Assembly: GCA_003217735.2 (NCBI GenBank)
Contig: CP031590.1
Span: 1 to 64,000, forward strand
Source: Marinibacterium anthonyi
GTDB lineage: Bacteria; Pseudomonadota; Alphaproteobacteria; Rhodobacterales; Rhodobacteraceae
Length of the DNA: 64,000 nt
Direction of reading: 5' to 3'
The notes below the pieces were generated by a model. That model made no database searches and was not told the DNA's origin. It worked only from the letters and a program-made list of their open reading frames with translations. Below are positions 41,129 to 50,496 of the stretch, piece after piece; position 1 is the first letter of the stretch, and the number at the start of each line of letters is the position of its first letter. The translations under genes were made by a program, and so were the position numbers.

Positions 41129-41890
41129 ATGCCAAAAGATACCACGAAAACCGCCGTTCTCTACCGCATGGTCATGCCTGAGCACACATGCCCCTTCGGT
41201 CTGAAATCCAAGGACTTGCTTGAGCGCAAAGGCTACGCCGTCGAAGATCATCACCTGAAGACCGAGGACGAGACTGAGGCCTTCAAGCGCGAGCATGACG
41301 TCAAGACGACGCCGCAGACCTTCATTGACGGGAAACGGATCGGGGGTCATGACGACCTGCGCATTTTCCTCGGGATCGACCCGCCCAAGGAAGAACAGAG
41401 CGACACGACATATCGCCCTGTCATCGCGATCTTTTCTGTCTGTGCCCTGTTGGCGCTTGGGCTGGCGTGGCACCAATATGGGACAATCCTGACTTGGCAG
41501 AGCGTCCAGTGGTTCATCTCGCTGTCGATGACGGTGCTTGCGATCCAGAAGCTTCAGGATGTCGAGCAGTTCTCGACCATGTTCCTGAACTATGACCTGC
41601 TGGCGAAACGCTGGGTCCCTTACGGCAAGGTCTATCCCTACGGCGAAGCGCTGGCGGGTATCCTGATGACCGCGGGCGTCCTGGCCTGGATCTCCGCACC
41701 CGTTGCCCTGTTCATCGGGATCATCGGGGCGGTCAGCGTGTTCAAGGCGGTCTACATCGACAAGCGCGAATTGAAATGTGCCTGCGTCGGCGGGAACTCC
41801 AACGTGCCGCTCGGTTTCATTTCCCTGACCGAGAATATGATGATGATCGTGATGGGCCTCTGGATGGGGCGGCTAGTTATTGGGGGCTGA
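41129..41890 (+). CDS. Glutaredoxin-MauE fusion protein
   Basis: A 253-aa protein joining two domains. Residues 1-90 form a glutaredoxin with a single-thiol-type site (HTCPFGLKSKDLLE) and the cis-proline/GG part TTPQTFIDGKRIGGHDDL. From about 100 on there are four membrane helices of the MauE/DoxX-like type, with a conserved RELKCACVGGNSNVPLGF. MauE-like proteins help form periplasmic disulfides; the fusion suggests an electron route between cytoplasmic thiols and the membrane. The 3' end overlaps the convergent gene by 14 bp. Confidence 0.85.
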   Translation: MPKDTTKTAVLYRMVMPEHTCPFGLKSKDLLERKGYAVEDHHLKTEDETEAFKREHDVKTTPQTFIDGKRIGGHDDLRIFLGIDPPKEEQSDTTYRPVIAIFSVCALLALGLAWHQYGTILTWQSVQWFISLSMTVLAIQKLQDVEQFSTMFLNYDLLAKRWVPYGKVYPYGEALAGILMTAGVLAWISAPVALFIGIIGAVSVFKAVYIDKRELKCACVGGNSNVPLGFISLTENMMMIVMGLWMGRLVIGG

Positions 41891-42329
41891 CATGCGTTAA
41901 AATGGCTAATTGGCCATTTCTAAAATGCAACTTCAAGGTCAAGTGGTCCCCAGGTAAAAGCCCCGAATTGAGGCCTGTCAAACGAGCACCGATGTGCGAA
42001 CTTGTCAGATCAAGTGTCTCATCTTGCAAGATTGGCAAGCCATTTTCGATAATGCTTTGGCCAAAGGCATCCTTGTAGATCAATTCGCCACCAGAAGAAG
42101 CATCAGAGGAGATACCTTGAAGGTATACGTCTTGGTAAGAAAAGTTATCAATTACAAAATTTACTGTCGCATTCTTCCCTCGTTGGCCTTGAGTAACATG
42201 TACGTTTTCGATTGTGACGCCATAAAGCGCTTCTGCAAAAGTTGGTAGTCCGTCGGCGAGTGCCATTTGAGCAAGAAGTCCGGCCCCACCCACAAGCGCA
42301 ACTAAAGTCCTCGATCGAGCCTTGCTCAT
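41877..42329 (-). CDS. PCu(A)C-like periplasmic protein
   Basis: A 150-aa exported protein with a signal peptide ending in AQMALA. The mature part follows the PCu(A)C (DUF461) pattern: VTIENVHVTQGQRGKNATVN, YLQGISSDASSGGELIYKD, LTSSHIGARLTGLNSGLLPG and LTLKLHFRNGQLAILTHV. The classical His/Met copper ligands are largely replaced. It may therefore bind copper differently or have another role. It lies downstream of copD on the same strand. GGAG precedes the start. Confidence 0.65.
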   Translation of the reverse strand: MSKARSRTLVALVGGAGLLAQMALADGLPTFAEALYGVTIENVHVTQGQRGKNATVNFVIDNFSYQDVYLQGISSDASSGGELIYKDAFGQSIIENGLPILQDETLDLTSSHIGARLTGLNSGLLPGDHLTLKLHFRNGQLAILTHVSPQ

Positions 42330-42387
42330 TGTGGCTACTCCTTTCCAAAAGCATGTCGTTGCGTCGAAGCTGATCCAAAGGGCAAGT

Positions 42388-43266
42388 TTACCCAACATGT
42401 TCTGGCGCTACAGTTGAGGTGAAGGTTGCAGTGACAATCAGGATTAAGACGAAAGCAACCGCTTCCAATCGGATCGAAGACTGCAATGGATTGCCATCCC
42501 CGGTTTCTTCGAGAGCGGGGGTCAATCGCAGCTTGTTCAGCCCTGCAAGCCCAAGAAGCAGAGCCACCACCGCCAGTTTCAGCATCAGGAATTGCCCCCA
42601 GGGTTGGGTCAGGACCGCGACTGGATTGCCCGCAAGGATCACCAAGATTACCACACCTGCAGCGACCAGCAGCCCGACCACGACCAGCGCCGCCTGTCCG
42701 AACCGTTTGACAGTGCGCGCCGCTGCCTCGTTGCCGCGCCCTGCCATGTCATAGAGCGGATAGAATCCTCCGATCCAGAAGCTGGCGGCAAGGATGTGGA
42801 TGAAGAAAAGCGTCGAAAGCGCCAGCCTCGGGTCGCCGGTCGCGTGACCGCGCAGGGCGAAACTGACAGCCACAAGAACAACACCAAAGACCGCCACAGG
42901 GCGTGTCCAACTGCGATGGAACACGATGGTCGCGATGGCCAGAAGACCGAGGATGTCGGCCTCAACCGACAACCCAAGAGGACTGGATAGGGCAATCTGG
43001 AGCATCATCGGATCAAGCGCGCCACCGAAGCCCCCGTAGAAGAAGGCCGCCCGCAGCGGGATGTTGAGTGCGCTGAACACGATGCCAACTATGGCCGACC
43101 ATGCTGCAAGCCGCCTGAGGCGACGGCTTGCAGCGGCATCCAGCTCCGTGAGGAGCCAGAGATTTATCACGGAGCCCGCCGCAAGCAGGACACTGACATA
43201 CATCCCCGCCTTGACGAGGATCGAGGCGATCTGCACCGGTTCCAGTGCGGCAAGAACTCCGCCCAT
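42388..43266 (-). CDS. copD: Copper resistance membrane protein CopD
   Basis: A 292-aa integral membrane protein with eight helices. It fits CopD, the partner of CopC (SFALRGHATGDPRLALSTLF with conserved His, IHILAASFWIGGFYPLYDM, and LMLKLAVVALLLGLAGLNKL). CopD is thought to carry copper across the inner membrane from periplasmic CopC. It starts 3 bp after the copC stop and the two are surely co-expressed. The conserved histidines of the family are visible. Confidence 0.92.
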   Translation of the reverse strand: MGGVLAALEPVQIASILVKAGMYVSVLLAAGSVINLWLLTELDAAASRRLRRLAAWSAIVGIVFSALNIPLRAAFFYGGFGGALDPMMLQIALSSPLGLSVEADILGLLAIATIVFHRSWTRPVAVFGVVLVAVSFALRGHATGDPRLALSTLFFIHILAASFWIGGFYPLYDMAGRGNEAAARTVKRFGQAALVVVGLLVAAGVVILVILAGNPVAVLTQPWGQFLMLKLAVVALLLGLAGLNKLRLTPALEETGDGNPLQSSIRLEAVAFVLILIVTATFTSTVAPEHVG

Positions 43267-43269
43267 GAT

Positions 43270-43632
43270 TTACTTCCCGACTTTGAACGCAAAGCTACCG
43301 TTCATCGGGTGACCGTCCGGCGACATGCCACGCCAGTCGACCTTGTAATTGCCTGGTGCCAGCTTCGGCAGCTTGCCTTCCCAGGTCTTCACGGCCTGGT
43401 TCGCGGCCGGACCGTTGATCTTATAGGTTTTACCGTCCGGCGCTTTCATCGTGACGGTGGTGATCTGCATGGGATCGGTGAACATCAGGTGCATGACCTT
43501 GGTGTCCGCGCCGACCGTCTGGCCATTGCTCGGCATCGTCATCATGTCCTTGCCATGTGCCAATGCAGCGCCTGCGTTCAGGGCAAGGCCAACCGACAGA
43601 GCGGCGGAGGTCAGGATAGTGCGGAGTTTCAT
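43270..43632 (-). CDS. copC: Periplasmic copper-binding protein CopC
   Basis: A 120-aa protein with a signal peptide cleaved at AALA, leaving His as residue 1 of the mature chain, as needed for the Cu(II) site. Family motifs are LMFTDPMQITTVTMKAPDG and YKVDWRGMSPDGHPMNGSFA, the last with the conserved Asp-x-His. CopC binds Cu(II) and hands it to CopD, whose gene follows. The length is normal. Confidence 0.93.
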   Translation of the reverse strand: MKLRTILTSAALSVGLALNAGAALAHGKDMMTMPSNGQTVGADTKVMHLMFTDPMQITTVTMKAPDGKTYKINGPAANQAVKTWEGKLPKLAPGNYKVDWRGMSPDGHPMNGSFAFKVGK

Positions 43633-43728
43633 TTGGGTGATCCTTTGATTGGTTCAGGTTGAAAAAGTTGCCCCCCTGCGGCTCCGCAGCGCTTTGCAGA
43701 AGCAGATACCGAGAGGGGCGCAGGAAAA

Positions 43729-44445
43729 TCAGAACATGAAGTTGATGCCGACCACGCCGGTCAGTTCGTCGACCTCATGACCGTGATCGCGCAGGATGCC
43801 GGCTGTTCCGCCAAAGGCGCGTTCGTAGTTCACGCCGATATAAGGAGAGACGCTGCGACCGATCAGGTCGTAGCTCAGACGCAGCCCCAGCTCGACAGAG
43901 CCACCGCCTGCCGCTATTTCGCGCTCTGGGTCATCCGTCAGCGGAAGGCTGACCTCGATCGAGGGCGTCAGGATCAGCCGGTTCGTCAGCAAACCTTCAT
44001 ATTCCACTTCCGTCCCGATGTAAGGATACTCGGAGACATAGAGCGCCGCTTCGACTTCGAACCACTGCGGCGCAAGGCCGGTCACGCCGAAAGCGCCATA
44101 GTAGCGCTCGGGTGCGCCATCCGGCGTCGAGGCTGCGACCCCGATAAAGCCATCGAAGAAGTCGGTGATCGGCTTCTGGAGACGGATCTGGTTGTCCATC
44201 TCTTCGAAATCACCGCCTTCGATCTTCGCGCCTTCGCTTTTCCAAACGAGGCGCAGATCGTCGTTGCCAACCCAGGCGTCGAATTCCCAGGCGAAGGCGT
44301 TTTCTTCATCACCCATCCGATATTCGAGCTTGTCGGTCCGCAATCCCCAGACGGTCGGGGAAACGCCCACCTCAGCCATCGCCGCAGGTGCGAAAGCCAG
44401 CCCAAGCGGAAGCCCTAGAATTGTTCCAAGCAGTAGTTTTTTCAT
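43729..44445 (-). CDS. copB: Outer-membrane copper resistance protein CopB
   Basis: A 238-aa predicted outer-membrane beta-barrel with a signal peptide (MKKLLLGTILGLPLGLAFAP) and CopB motifs: EYRMGDEENAFAWEFDAWVG, VWKSEGAKIEGG, APQWFEVEAALYVS and SPYIGVNYERAFGGTA. It ends in a phenylalanine (GINFMF), as outer-membrane proteins do. The Met/His-rich N-terminal extension of some CopB proteins is absent. It lies 29 bp after copA and is part of the same operon. Confidence 0.92.
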   Translation of the reverse strand: MKKLLLGTILGLPLGLAFAPAAMAEVGVSPTVWGLRTDKLEYRMGDEENAFAWEFDAWVGNDDLRLVWKSEGAKIEGGDFEEMDNQIRLQKPITDFFDGFIGVAASTPDGAPERYYGAFGVTGLAPQWFEVEAALYVSEYPYIGTEVEYEGLLTNRLILTPSIEVSLPLTDDPEREIAAGGGSVELGLRLSYDLIGRSVSPYIGVNYERAFGGTAGILRDHGHEVDELTGVVGINFMF

Positions 44446-44474
44446 GTGATTGGTTTCCTTGGAATACGCGTCCA

Positions 44475-46184
44475 TCAGGACGGCCCGCCTTCGACGATGA
44501 CCTTGCGGAACATGCCGCCGGCCATGTGATAGGAGAGGTGGCAATGGAAGGCCCACTGGCCGGGGGCATCGACTTCGGTCTCGGTGTAAAGCGTCGTCCC
44601 CGGCGCCACGCTGACCGTGTGCTTCACAGGGTCGTAGGCCCCTTTGCCGGTGTCGATGATCGTCCACATGCCATGCAGGTGCATCGGGTGCGCCATCATG
44701 GTTTCGTTGACGAACTTGAAGCGGACGCGCTCCCCGTATTTCAGACGGATCGGGTCGGCATCCTCGTATTTCACGCCGTCGATGGACCAGATGTAACGTT
44801 CCATGTTGCCGGTGAGGCGGATCTCGATCTCGCGGGTGGCGGGGCGATCACGGTAGAGCGGTTTGCGCGCCGTGAGGTCTTCGTAGCCAAGGAACTTGCC
44901 GCCATTTGCCGCCGTCGGGATCAGCCCGCTGCCCGGTGCATAGAAGGTAGCGCCCGGCGCGCCTTCAGAAGGAACGACGGGCATGCCAGCGGACATGTCC
45001 ATACCGCCCATATCCATCCCGGAATGGTCCATGCCGGACATGTCGAAGCCGCTCATGTCCATGCCCGAGTGGTCCATCCCCGACATGTCCATGCCGCCCA
45101 TGTCCATCCCGGAATGGTCCATGCCGGACATCATGCCGCCCATGTCTGCCATGGTCAGAAGAGGCTGAGGCCGCATCTTATAGTAGGGGCCGACCATGCC
45201 TTCAGACGGTGCCAGCGTGCCCCGCACCATCGCGGTGCGGCCCGCACTTTCGCCGATGATCGAATAGGCCTTGGCCTCGCGCGGCTGGACGATCACGTCA
45301 TAGGTTTCCGCCACGGCGATGCGCAGTTCATCCACCGCGACCGGCTTTACATCGTTGCCATCTGCCTGCACCACGGTCATCTTCAGACCCGGCACGCGCA
45401 CGTCGAAATAGGTCGTCGCCGAGGAGTTGATCAGGCGCAGGCGCACCTTTTCGCCGGGCTTGAAGATGCCGGTCCAGTTTTGCTGGGTGCTGGCGCCGTT
45501 GATCAGTGGCGTGAAGCCCTGAACATCCTCGATGTCCGTGGGCATCATGCGCATGGCACCCCACATCTTCCGATCCTGAAGGGCAGCTTTCAAACCCTCG
45601 GCGCCCGCGTCCTCGATCAGGTCCTGCGCCGTGCGTTGCGCGCGGTTATAGTAGTCCGCCGAGGCTTTCAGGTTGCGGAAAATCCGCGATCCGCTGTGCG
45701 GATGCTTGTCCGTCAGCTGCACCACGTAGTCGCGGTCCGTGGGCACCGCCTCGCCGCCTTTCGGGGAGATCACGATGGCGCCATAGGCCCCGTCAGGCTC
45801 CTGGAAGCCCGAATGGCTGTGGAACCAGTAGGTGCCTGCCTGTTCGATCGGAAAGCGGTAGGTGAAGGTTTCGCCCGCCTTGATGCCGTTGAAGCTGATA
45901 CCTGGCACGCCGTCCTGCTGGAACGGCAGGATCAGGCCATGCCAATGGATGGACGTGCTTTCGCGCAGATTGTTCTTCACGCGGATGACGACGTCTTCGC
46001 CTTCCTCGAAATGCAGGATGGTCGGGGTCTGGCTACCGTTGTAGCCGATCCCGTTCTTCTTGAAGGTTCCTGTGTCGATCCGGACCTTGTCGACGGTGAT
46101 GTCATAGGTGCCAGCTTGCGCAGGCAGTCCGAGGGCAAGCCCCAGCACTACGGCGAGAGGCCGCAGGAAATTCGTGTGTTTCAT
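44475..46184 (-). CDS. copA: Multicopper oxidase CopA (copper resistance)
   Basis: A 569-aa periplasmic multicopper oxidase of the PcoA/CopA type. Copper ligands are present in IHWHG, WFHSHSGFQ, HPMHLHGMW and AFHCHLSYHMAGGMF. A Met/His-rich insert lies at about residues 345-400, built from MSGMDHSGMDM-type repeats that bind Cu(I). The signal peptide is MKHTNFLRPLAVVLGLALGL and shows no twin-arginine pair, so export before copper loading by Sec is implied; most relatives use Tat. It is in an operon with copB, and copC and copD follow. Confidence 0.95.
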   Translation of the reverse strand: MKHTNFLRPLAVVLGLALGLPAQAGTYDITVDKVRIDTGTFKKNGIGYNGSQTPTILHFEEGEDVVIRVKNNLRESTSIHWHGLILPFQQDGVPGISFNGIKAGETFTYRFPIEQAGTYWFHSHSGFQEPDGAYGAIVISPKGGEAVPTDRDYVVQLTDKHPHSGSRIFRNLKASADYYNRAQRTAQDLIEDAGAEGLKAALQDRKMWGAMRMMPTDIEDVQGFTPLINGASTQQNWTGIFKPGEKVRLRLINSSATTYFDVRVPGLKMTVVQADGNDVKPVAVDELRIAVAETYDVIVQPREAKAYSIIGESAGRTAMVRGTLAPSEGMVGPYYKMRPQPLLTMADMGGMMSGMDHSGMDMGGMDMSGMDHSGMDMSGFDMSGMDHSGMDMGGMDMSAGMPVVPSEGAPGATFYAPGSGLIPTAANGGKFLGYEDLTARKPLYRDRPATREIEIRLTGNMERYIWSIDGVKYEDADPIRLKYGERVRFKFVNETMMAHPMHLHGMWTIIDTGKGAYDPVKHTVSVAPGTTLYTETEVDAPGQWAFHCHLSYHMAGGMFRKVIVEGGPS

Positions 46185-46363
46185 GTGTTTTCCGTGAACG
46201 CGGACCAAAAAATGGCCCAGCAAAGAGGAGGTCACTGCTAAGCAGTGATGGGGGGAGAAGGATCAGATGGACCAGAGGTTCGAACCTGAAAAAGGCCGTA
46301 AATGATCAAATTGCCGGACGTGGCCGCTCAGGCAACGCCGCAATCAACGCCGTACAGGCGCGC

Positions 46364-46717
46364 TCAGGCCAGAGGAGGCCGGAGGAATGAGAGAAGGACG
46401 GATTGCAGAGCCACGCTCGGTTCGGCCGGATTCAGGTCCGCGATCCGAAAGTCCTTGTGCAGGGCGACAGCTGACGCAATTCCAGACTGATCTGTGCAAG
46501 CAACGCTGCCGCAATGAAGCAGCCCCATTGGCTTGGGTTGTTGCTCGGTCTCGAAGGCGACGTCGACCACTTGATCTTGGAAGATGGGTATCTCTTCACA
46601 ATGCGCATGTTGAGCCACAGGCTCTGCACTATGTTCGGCCATCGGCATCACATGCGCGAATGCACTCGTAACAACGAGCTGCAATGCAACAAGAATGATG
46701 AAGAACCTACCGAGCAC
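46364..46717 (-). CDS. Small exported protein upstream of copA
   Basis: A 117-aa protein with a signal peptide (MLGRFFIILVALQLVVTSAFA) and a His/Cys-containing mature part (MAEHSAEPVAQHAHCEE, GLLHCGSVACTD). It resembles the DUF2946-like proteins often found beside copper genes, but the match is weak. The start is GTG at 46717, supported by AAAGGAAA just upstream. It lies 180 bp before copA and is probably the first gene of the copper operon. A copper-buffering role is inference. Confidence 0.6.
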   Translation of the reverse strand: MLGRFFIILVALQLVVTSAFAHVMPMAEHSAEPVAQHAHCEEIPIFQDQVVDVAFETEQQPKPMGLLHCGSVACTDQSGIASAVALHKDFRIADLNPAEPSVALQSVLLSFLRPPLA

Positions 46718-46829
46718 ACAGTTTCCTTTCGTCCACCGACGATAAACACTTCTCGGCGGTCAGTCGTCAAGTCTGAATAAGCCCTCCAGTTGCTGGAAGA
46801 TCACGACTTCGTGAGGTTGACATGACGCG

Positions 46830-48377
46830 CTATCTAGAGCGGCTCCCCTTGGTTTGATCCAACATCTGGCGCTCAGGAACAGGTCTTGTCTCCTTGGCGG
46901 TCGCTCCGTGGACTTGGGCTTCCTGTTCTTTGGTCACGTTAGCGAGTTTGTGGACTGGGATCTGTCTTCCGGCTTTCATCCCTTGGGATAGCAGCTTGGC
47001 TGCATGGTCGCGTGCAGTCTCGCGATCTTTTTCAGAAACACCTTCAGCCCGGAGCCGAGCGTCCATGTGGGCGAGGACGCTGGCCGGGCCTTTGGCGGCA
47101 TGGTCCCCAGGTTCGTATCGCTTGATGCGGTCTTCAAGACGATCTGATTTGGTGTCCTGCTCACGCTGTTTGTCGGCCATCGGCGTCTCCTCGGTGGTTG
47201 TCTTCGCCGCAGATTTCCCCTGTGACGCGCGTTGCGGCTGTGCTTCGCGCTCGATGCCCTTGGCGTCCCAAAGGCGACGGTGTCCTTGGCGTTCGACTTC
47301 CTCGCTGGTCTTCTGGTCCTTGACTTTGTAGGTCACCGGCTCGACGCCGGGAGAGAAGAAGGTCGCGCGGTCGCCGACTTTCAGGTCATGCTTTTCGAGC
47401 GCGGCGGGGAGGGTGACGCTCCAGATGTGCTCCTCCTTGCCCGCCTTATTGGTGAGCGCGACGAAGGGCACGGGATCAGCCCCTTCGCGGTTGCGATAGG
47501 GGGCGGTGCCGATGTCAGTGATCTTGCCGGAGATGCCGCTAGAATAGCTTTGGCGCGGCGCGACCTGCTGGTCTTCGCGGTCGGGCCCATTGGCATTGGC
47601 GGGTTGGGAGGCACGGTCCGTCCGCTCGATGGCACGTTCTCCGATCATCTGGGACCGGCGGTTGGCTTCCTCCTGATCTTTCTCCGTGGGGCGGTAGCCC
47701 TGGACCTTCAGTCCCTGGGCGGTGCCTTCAACCCACATCTCGCGCCGGAACTCCTCCGGCCCTTTCGCCTTCAAACTCTGCCAGCCGCGATGCGAAGCCA
47801 GCTCGATCATGTCCATTGCGGTCCCGCGATCCGCGTTGCGGGTGGTGAGCTGGTCGCCCTTGTCGATGATCGCAGGCCGGGCGTCATCATAGGATCGGTA
47901 GAGGTCCTGCTGACCCTTCGCCTTCGTGACGAGAAACCTGTCGTGATAGCTGACCGGCAGGTCAAAGCGATCCTGATCCGGTTTGGCCTTTTGTTTCTCG
48001 CTTGGCGAGATCGAGCCCTTGTCTTTGGGCCGCTTTTCCGGGCTGGCCTTCTCCGCGATCCGATCATGATAGCCGGTCCAGAAGTCCATGTTGGTCTGCG
48101 TCATGCGGGAAGGGGCCGCGCCATCGCGGTTCAGGTCCGTGAGATCCTTGCGGACGCTGTCGTGCGTGGGAACGGATTTCTGGATGTCCGTCCCGATGGT
48201 GACCGTGCGGGCGATGGTGCGCGCGCCTTTGTCCGTCGCCTCGATCACGCGCGGGTGCTGGCTGGCGTCGGCATCCGCGAAGGAACGCCCTGCGGCGGCG
48301 GCCGAGGTGAAGCGCTCTTCCTTGTCATTGTGCGCGTAGGAGAGCGTGAAGCTTGTGCTCTTGTCCGTCTCAGACAC
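46830..48377 (-). CDS. LPD7-domain protein of the transfer region
   Basis: A 515-aa, highly charged, cytoplasmic protein. The LPD7 domain lies at about residues 140-245 (LPVSYHDRFLVTKAKGQQDL, IIDKGDQLTTRNADRGTAMD, ASHRGWQSLKAKG, REMWVEGTAQGLKVQGYRP). A small beta-barrel-like part, SGKITDIGTAPYRN, follows and then a long disordered tail. LPD domains occur in very large plasmid and phage proteins exported with DNA, suggesting a translocated or DNA-processing role. GTG start at 48377 overlaps the virD4 stop by 8 bp, so it is the last gene of the transfer operon. Confidence 0.8.
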   Translation of the reverse strand: MSETDKSTSFTLSYAHNDKEERFTSAAAAGRSFADADASQHPRVIEATDKGARTIARTVTIGTDIQKSVPTHDSVRKDLTDLNRDGAAPSRMTQTNMDFWTGYHDRIAEKASPEKRPKDKGSISPSEKQKAKPDQDRFDLPVSYHDRFLVTKAKGQQDLYRSYDDARPAIIDKGDQLTTRNADRGTAMDMIELASHRGWQSLKAKGPEEFRREMWVEGTAQGLKVQGYRPTEKDQEEANRRSQMIGERAIERTDRASQPANANGPDREDQQVAPRQSYSSGISGKITDIGTAPYRNREGADPVPFVALTNKAGKEEHIWSVTLPAALEKHDLKVGDRATFFSPGVEPVTYKVKDQKTSEEVERQGHRRLWDAKGIEREAQPQRASQGKSAAKTTTEETPMADKQREQDTKSDRLEDRIKRYEPGDHAAKGPASVLAHMDARLRAEGVSEKDRETARDHAAKLLSQGMKAGRQIPVHKLANVTKEQEAQVHGATAKETRPVPERQMLDQTKGSRSR

Positions 48378-50496
48378 TCCGTTTCCTTTCGGCTTTCGCG
48401 GGGACGACGTCACAACCGAGGGCGGCGAGGATGTCCGCCGCACCCTTGCGTGTTCCGATCTGTCCGGCCTTGTTCAGCGCCTTGATTTTCGCCTGTGCCC
48501 TCCGCCCGCTCAGGGCCAGTCGGTCGAAGGAGATGCCTTCGGGGTTGGCGATCTCCTCGTCGGTCATCGGCACTTCGGCAGGTTCGCCATTGGCGACATT
48601 CGCGGCCTGCACGGCTTTCAGACCGGCCAGCTTGTCGAAGTTGGTCTGAAGGGTGGAGACGCTCTCGCGCAGCATCGCGTTCTCGTTTTTCAGGGAGGCC
48701 ACGGCCTCGGCCAAGGCGTGGCGGTCGATCTTGGGGACCACGGGCGGTGGCACCTTGGAGCGTTCAAGCAGTGCCGCTTCGGCATAGAACCTGATCTTCT
48801 TCGCCCGGATCGGTGGGTGTCCGGCGACGAAGACCAGCGCCTCGCTCTGGTCCATTTGCAGGAGTTCCTGCGGCAGCATGAGGGAGCGTTTCTGCTCGCT
48901 GTGGCTGACGGTCGTGCCCTTGCGGTTGGCGAGGTACTTGGACTTGGACTCGCTGCGGGCTTCCACGCCATGCGTGCCGAGCCGTTCCGAGAGGTTGCGC
49001 GCCTCTTTCACGCCCTTCGGGGTGAAGACGATGCTGACGCCGGAGTTATCCATATAGGCATCGGCGCCGTCCTGGCCGTAGATGTCGGCCAGCTGGGCCG
49101 GGGTCTGGACGATGGTCAGGACCTTCATCCCGTAGCCCGCGAAATAGCCGATGCCGCGCTTGAAGGCCGGAAGCTCCCCGACCGAGGCGAACTCGTCCAT
49201 GCAGAGCAGGACCTTGTGTTTCAGCGCCGGATTGTGCTCGGGCAGTTCCTGCATGTTGGCGTCGACGCAGGACTGAAAAAAGAGGTTCATCAGCGGTCCG
49301 AGGCGACCGAGATTGTTGGGCGTGATGCCGACATAGATGGTCATCTGCTTGCGGCGCAGATCGGCAAAGGCAAAATCCGAGGCAGCCGTCGCGCGGTCGA
49401 GCATCGGGTTGGCAAAGAGGCCGAGATTGGCGGTGATCGTGGATTTCACGCTCTCGAAGGTGTTTTCGCTCTTTGACAGGAAGTCGTTGAGCGTCGAGAC
49501 GGTCTGAAGTGACAGCGGACGCCCGGAGGCCTTCCTGTAATCGATCCGCTTCTGGAAGGTCTGGACGAAGTCCGGGGTCAGCGTGAGCTGGCGGTAGATT
49601 TCCCCCAGGGTGAAGGGCCGTTCCGGCGTCTCGGCCAGATAGCCGCCGACGCCGACAAAGGCCGTCTGTGCCGCCCGGTCGAAGAACGGGTCTTTCGAGG
49701 CCACAGGGATGAATAGGTCGGCCAGTCGCTGAAGATCCTCGATCTGGTAATCAGTGCCGCGCCGGACCGTCGTGAGCGGGTTCCAGCGATGTGTGCGACC
49801 GTCCGGATCGAGGGGATCGAACAGGAAGACCTCCTGGCCCCCCGCTTTGCGGAAGCCTGCGGTCAGCGTCCAGTTTTCCTTCTTGATGTCCAGGACCACG
49901 GCGGAGTCCGGCCAATTGAGGAGGTTCGGGATCACCACGCCGACGCCCTTGCCGGAGCGGGTCGGGGCATAGAGCAGAACATGTTCGTCGCCGCCATACA
50001 TCAGCAGGTTCCTGGGGGTCAGATGCCCGGCCTTCTGGATCGTGACTGCGCCGCCTTGCTCGACTGATCGGCCCCATTTATCGACCCGCTTGCCATAGTG
50101 GCGGGAAGGTAGGGAGCCGGTGAAACCCGCGATCAGACCTGCCTTCGACCTCATGCCCGCCTGACGGATGTCGCGGGCGTGAGCAAACTCGGCGCGGCCG
50201 TGCACGTCCGGTTTCGGCTGCGCTTTCAGGATTGCGGCGGCGATCACAATGGTCGGCAGCAGCCCGGCATAGCCCGAGAGCTTGATCCATTTAACCGTCT
50301 CGGGATCGGTGTATCCGGCCAGCGCTGCCTGGGGCCAAAGCAACAGGTCGCGGGGCAGGTGGAGCGGAACCTTCAGCCCCCATTGCATGACATAGGCGGC
50401 GGTGACGAGCCCGCCGGCCACGGCGAAGACGACCGCGGCAGAGATCGCGGCAGCCCGCGCGGGTGTGCCTAGGCGATGCCAGTTCTGGACGATCAT
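48370..50496 (-). CDS. virD4: Type IV coupling protein VirD4
   Basis: A 708-aa inner-membrane ATPase. Two N-terminal helices (about residues 15-40 and 75-90) are followed by the P-loop in LYAPTRSGKGVGVVIPNLLN, VVLDIKKENW, the Walker B KVLLCMDEFASVG, and the TPAQLADIYG and GSVIVFTPKG-like conserved blocks. VirD4 brings the relaxase-DNA complex to the VirB channel. Its 3' extension (about residues 600-708) is coiled-coil-like and variable. It overlaps virB11 by 4 bp. Confidence 0.96.
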   Translation of the reverse strand: MIVQNWHRLGTPARAAAISAAVVFAVAGGLVTAAYVMQWGLKVPLHLPRDLLLWPQAALAGYTDPETVKWIKLSGYAGLLPTIVIAAAILKAQPKPDVHGRAEFAHARDIRQAGMRSKAGLIAGFTGSLPSRHYGKRVDKWGRSVEQGGAVTIQKAGHLTPRNLLMYGGDEHVLLYAPTRSGKGVGVVIPNLLNWPDSAVVLDIKKENWTLTAGFRKAGGQEVFLFDPLDPDGRTHRWNPLTTVRRGTDYQIEDLQRLADLFIPVASKDPFFDRAAQTAFVGVGGYLAETPERPFTLGEIYRQLTLTPDFVQTFQKRIDYRKASGRPLSLQTVSTLNDFLSKSENTFESVKSTITANLGLFANPMLDRATAASDFAFADLRRKQMTIYVGITPNNLGRLGPLMNLFFQSCVDANMQELPEHNPALKHKVLLCMDEFASVGELPAFKRGIGYFAGYGMKVLTIVQTPAQLADIYGQDGADAYMDNSGVSIVFTPKGVKEARNLSERLGTHGVEARSESKSKYLANRKGTTVSHSEQKRSLMLPQELLQMDQSEALVFVAGHPPIRAKKIRFYAEAALLERSKVPPPVVPKIDRHALAEAVASLKNENAMLRESVSTLQTNFDKLAGLKAVQAANVANGEPAEVPMTDEEIANPEGISFDRLALSGRRAQAKIKALNKAGQIGTRKGAADILAALGCDVVPAKAERKRSV

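Noticed and set aside
44990-45150. Short regularly spaced repeats that might suggest a CRISPR array
   Set aside because: They are the in-frame Met/His codon repeats of copA, without unique spacers.
44388-46241. 617-codon plus-strand frame with His-rich repeats
   Set aside because: It is the antisense of copA; the HVHPGMVHAGH-like repeats mirror the Met-rich repeats of CopA.
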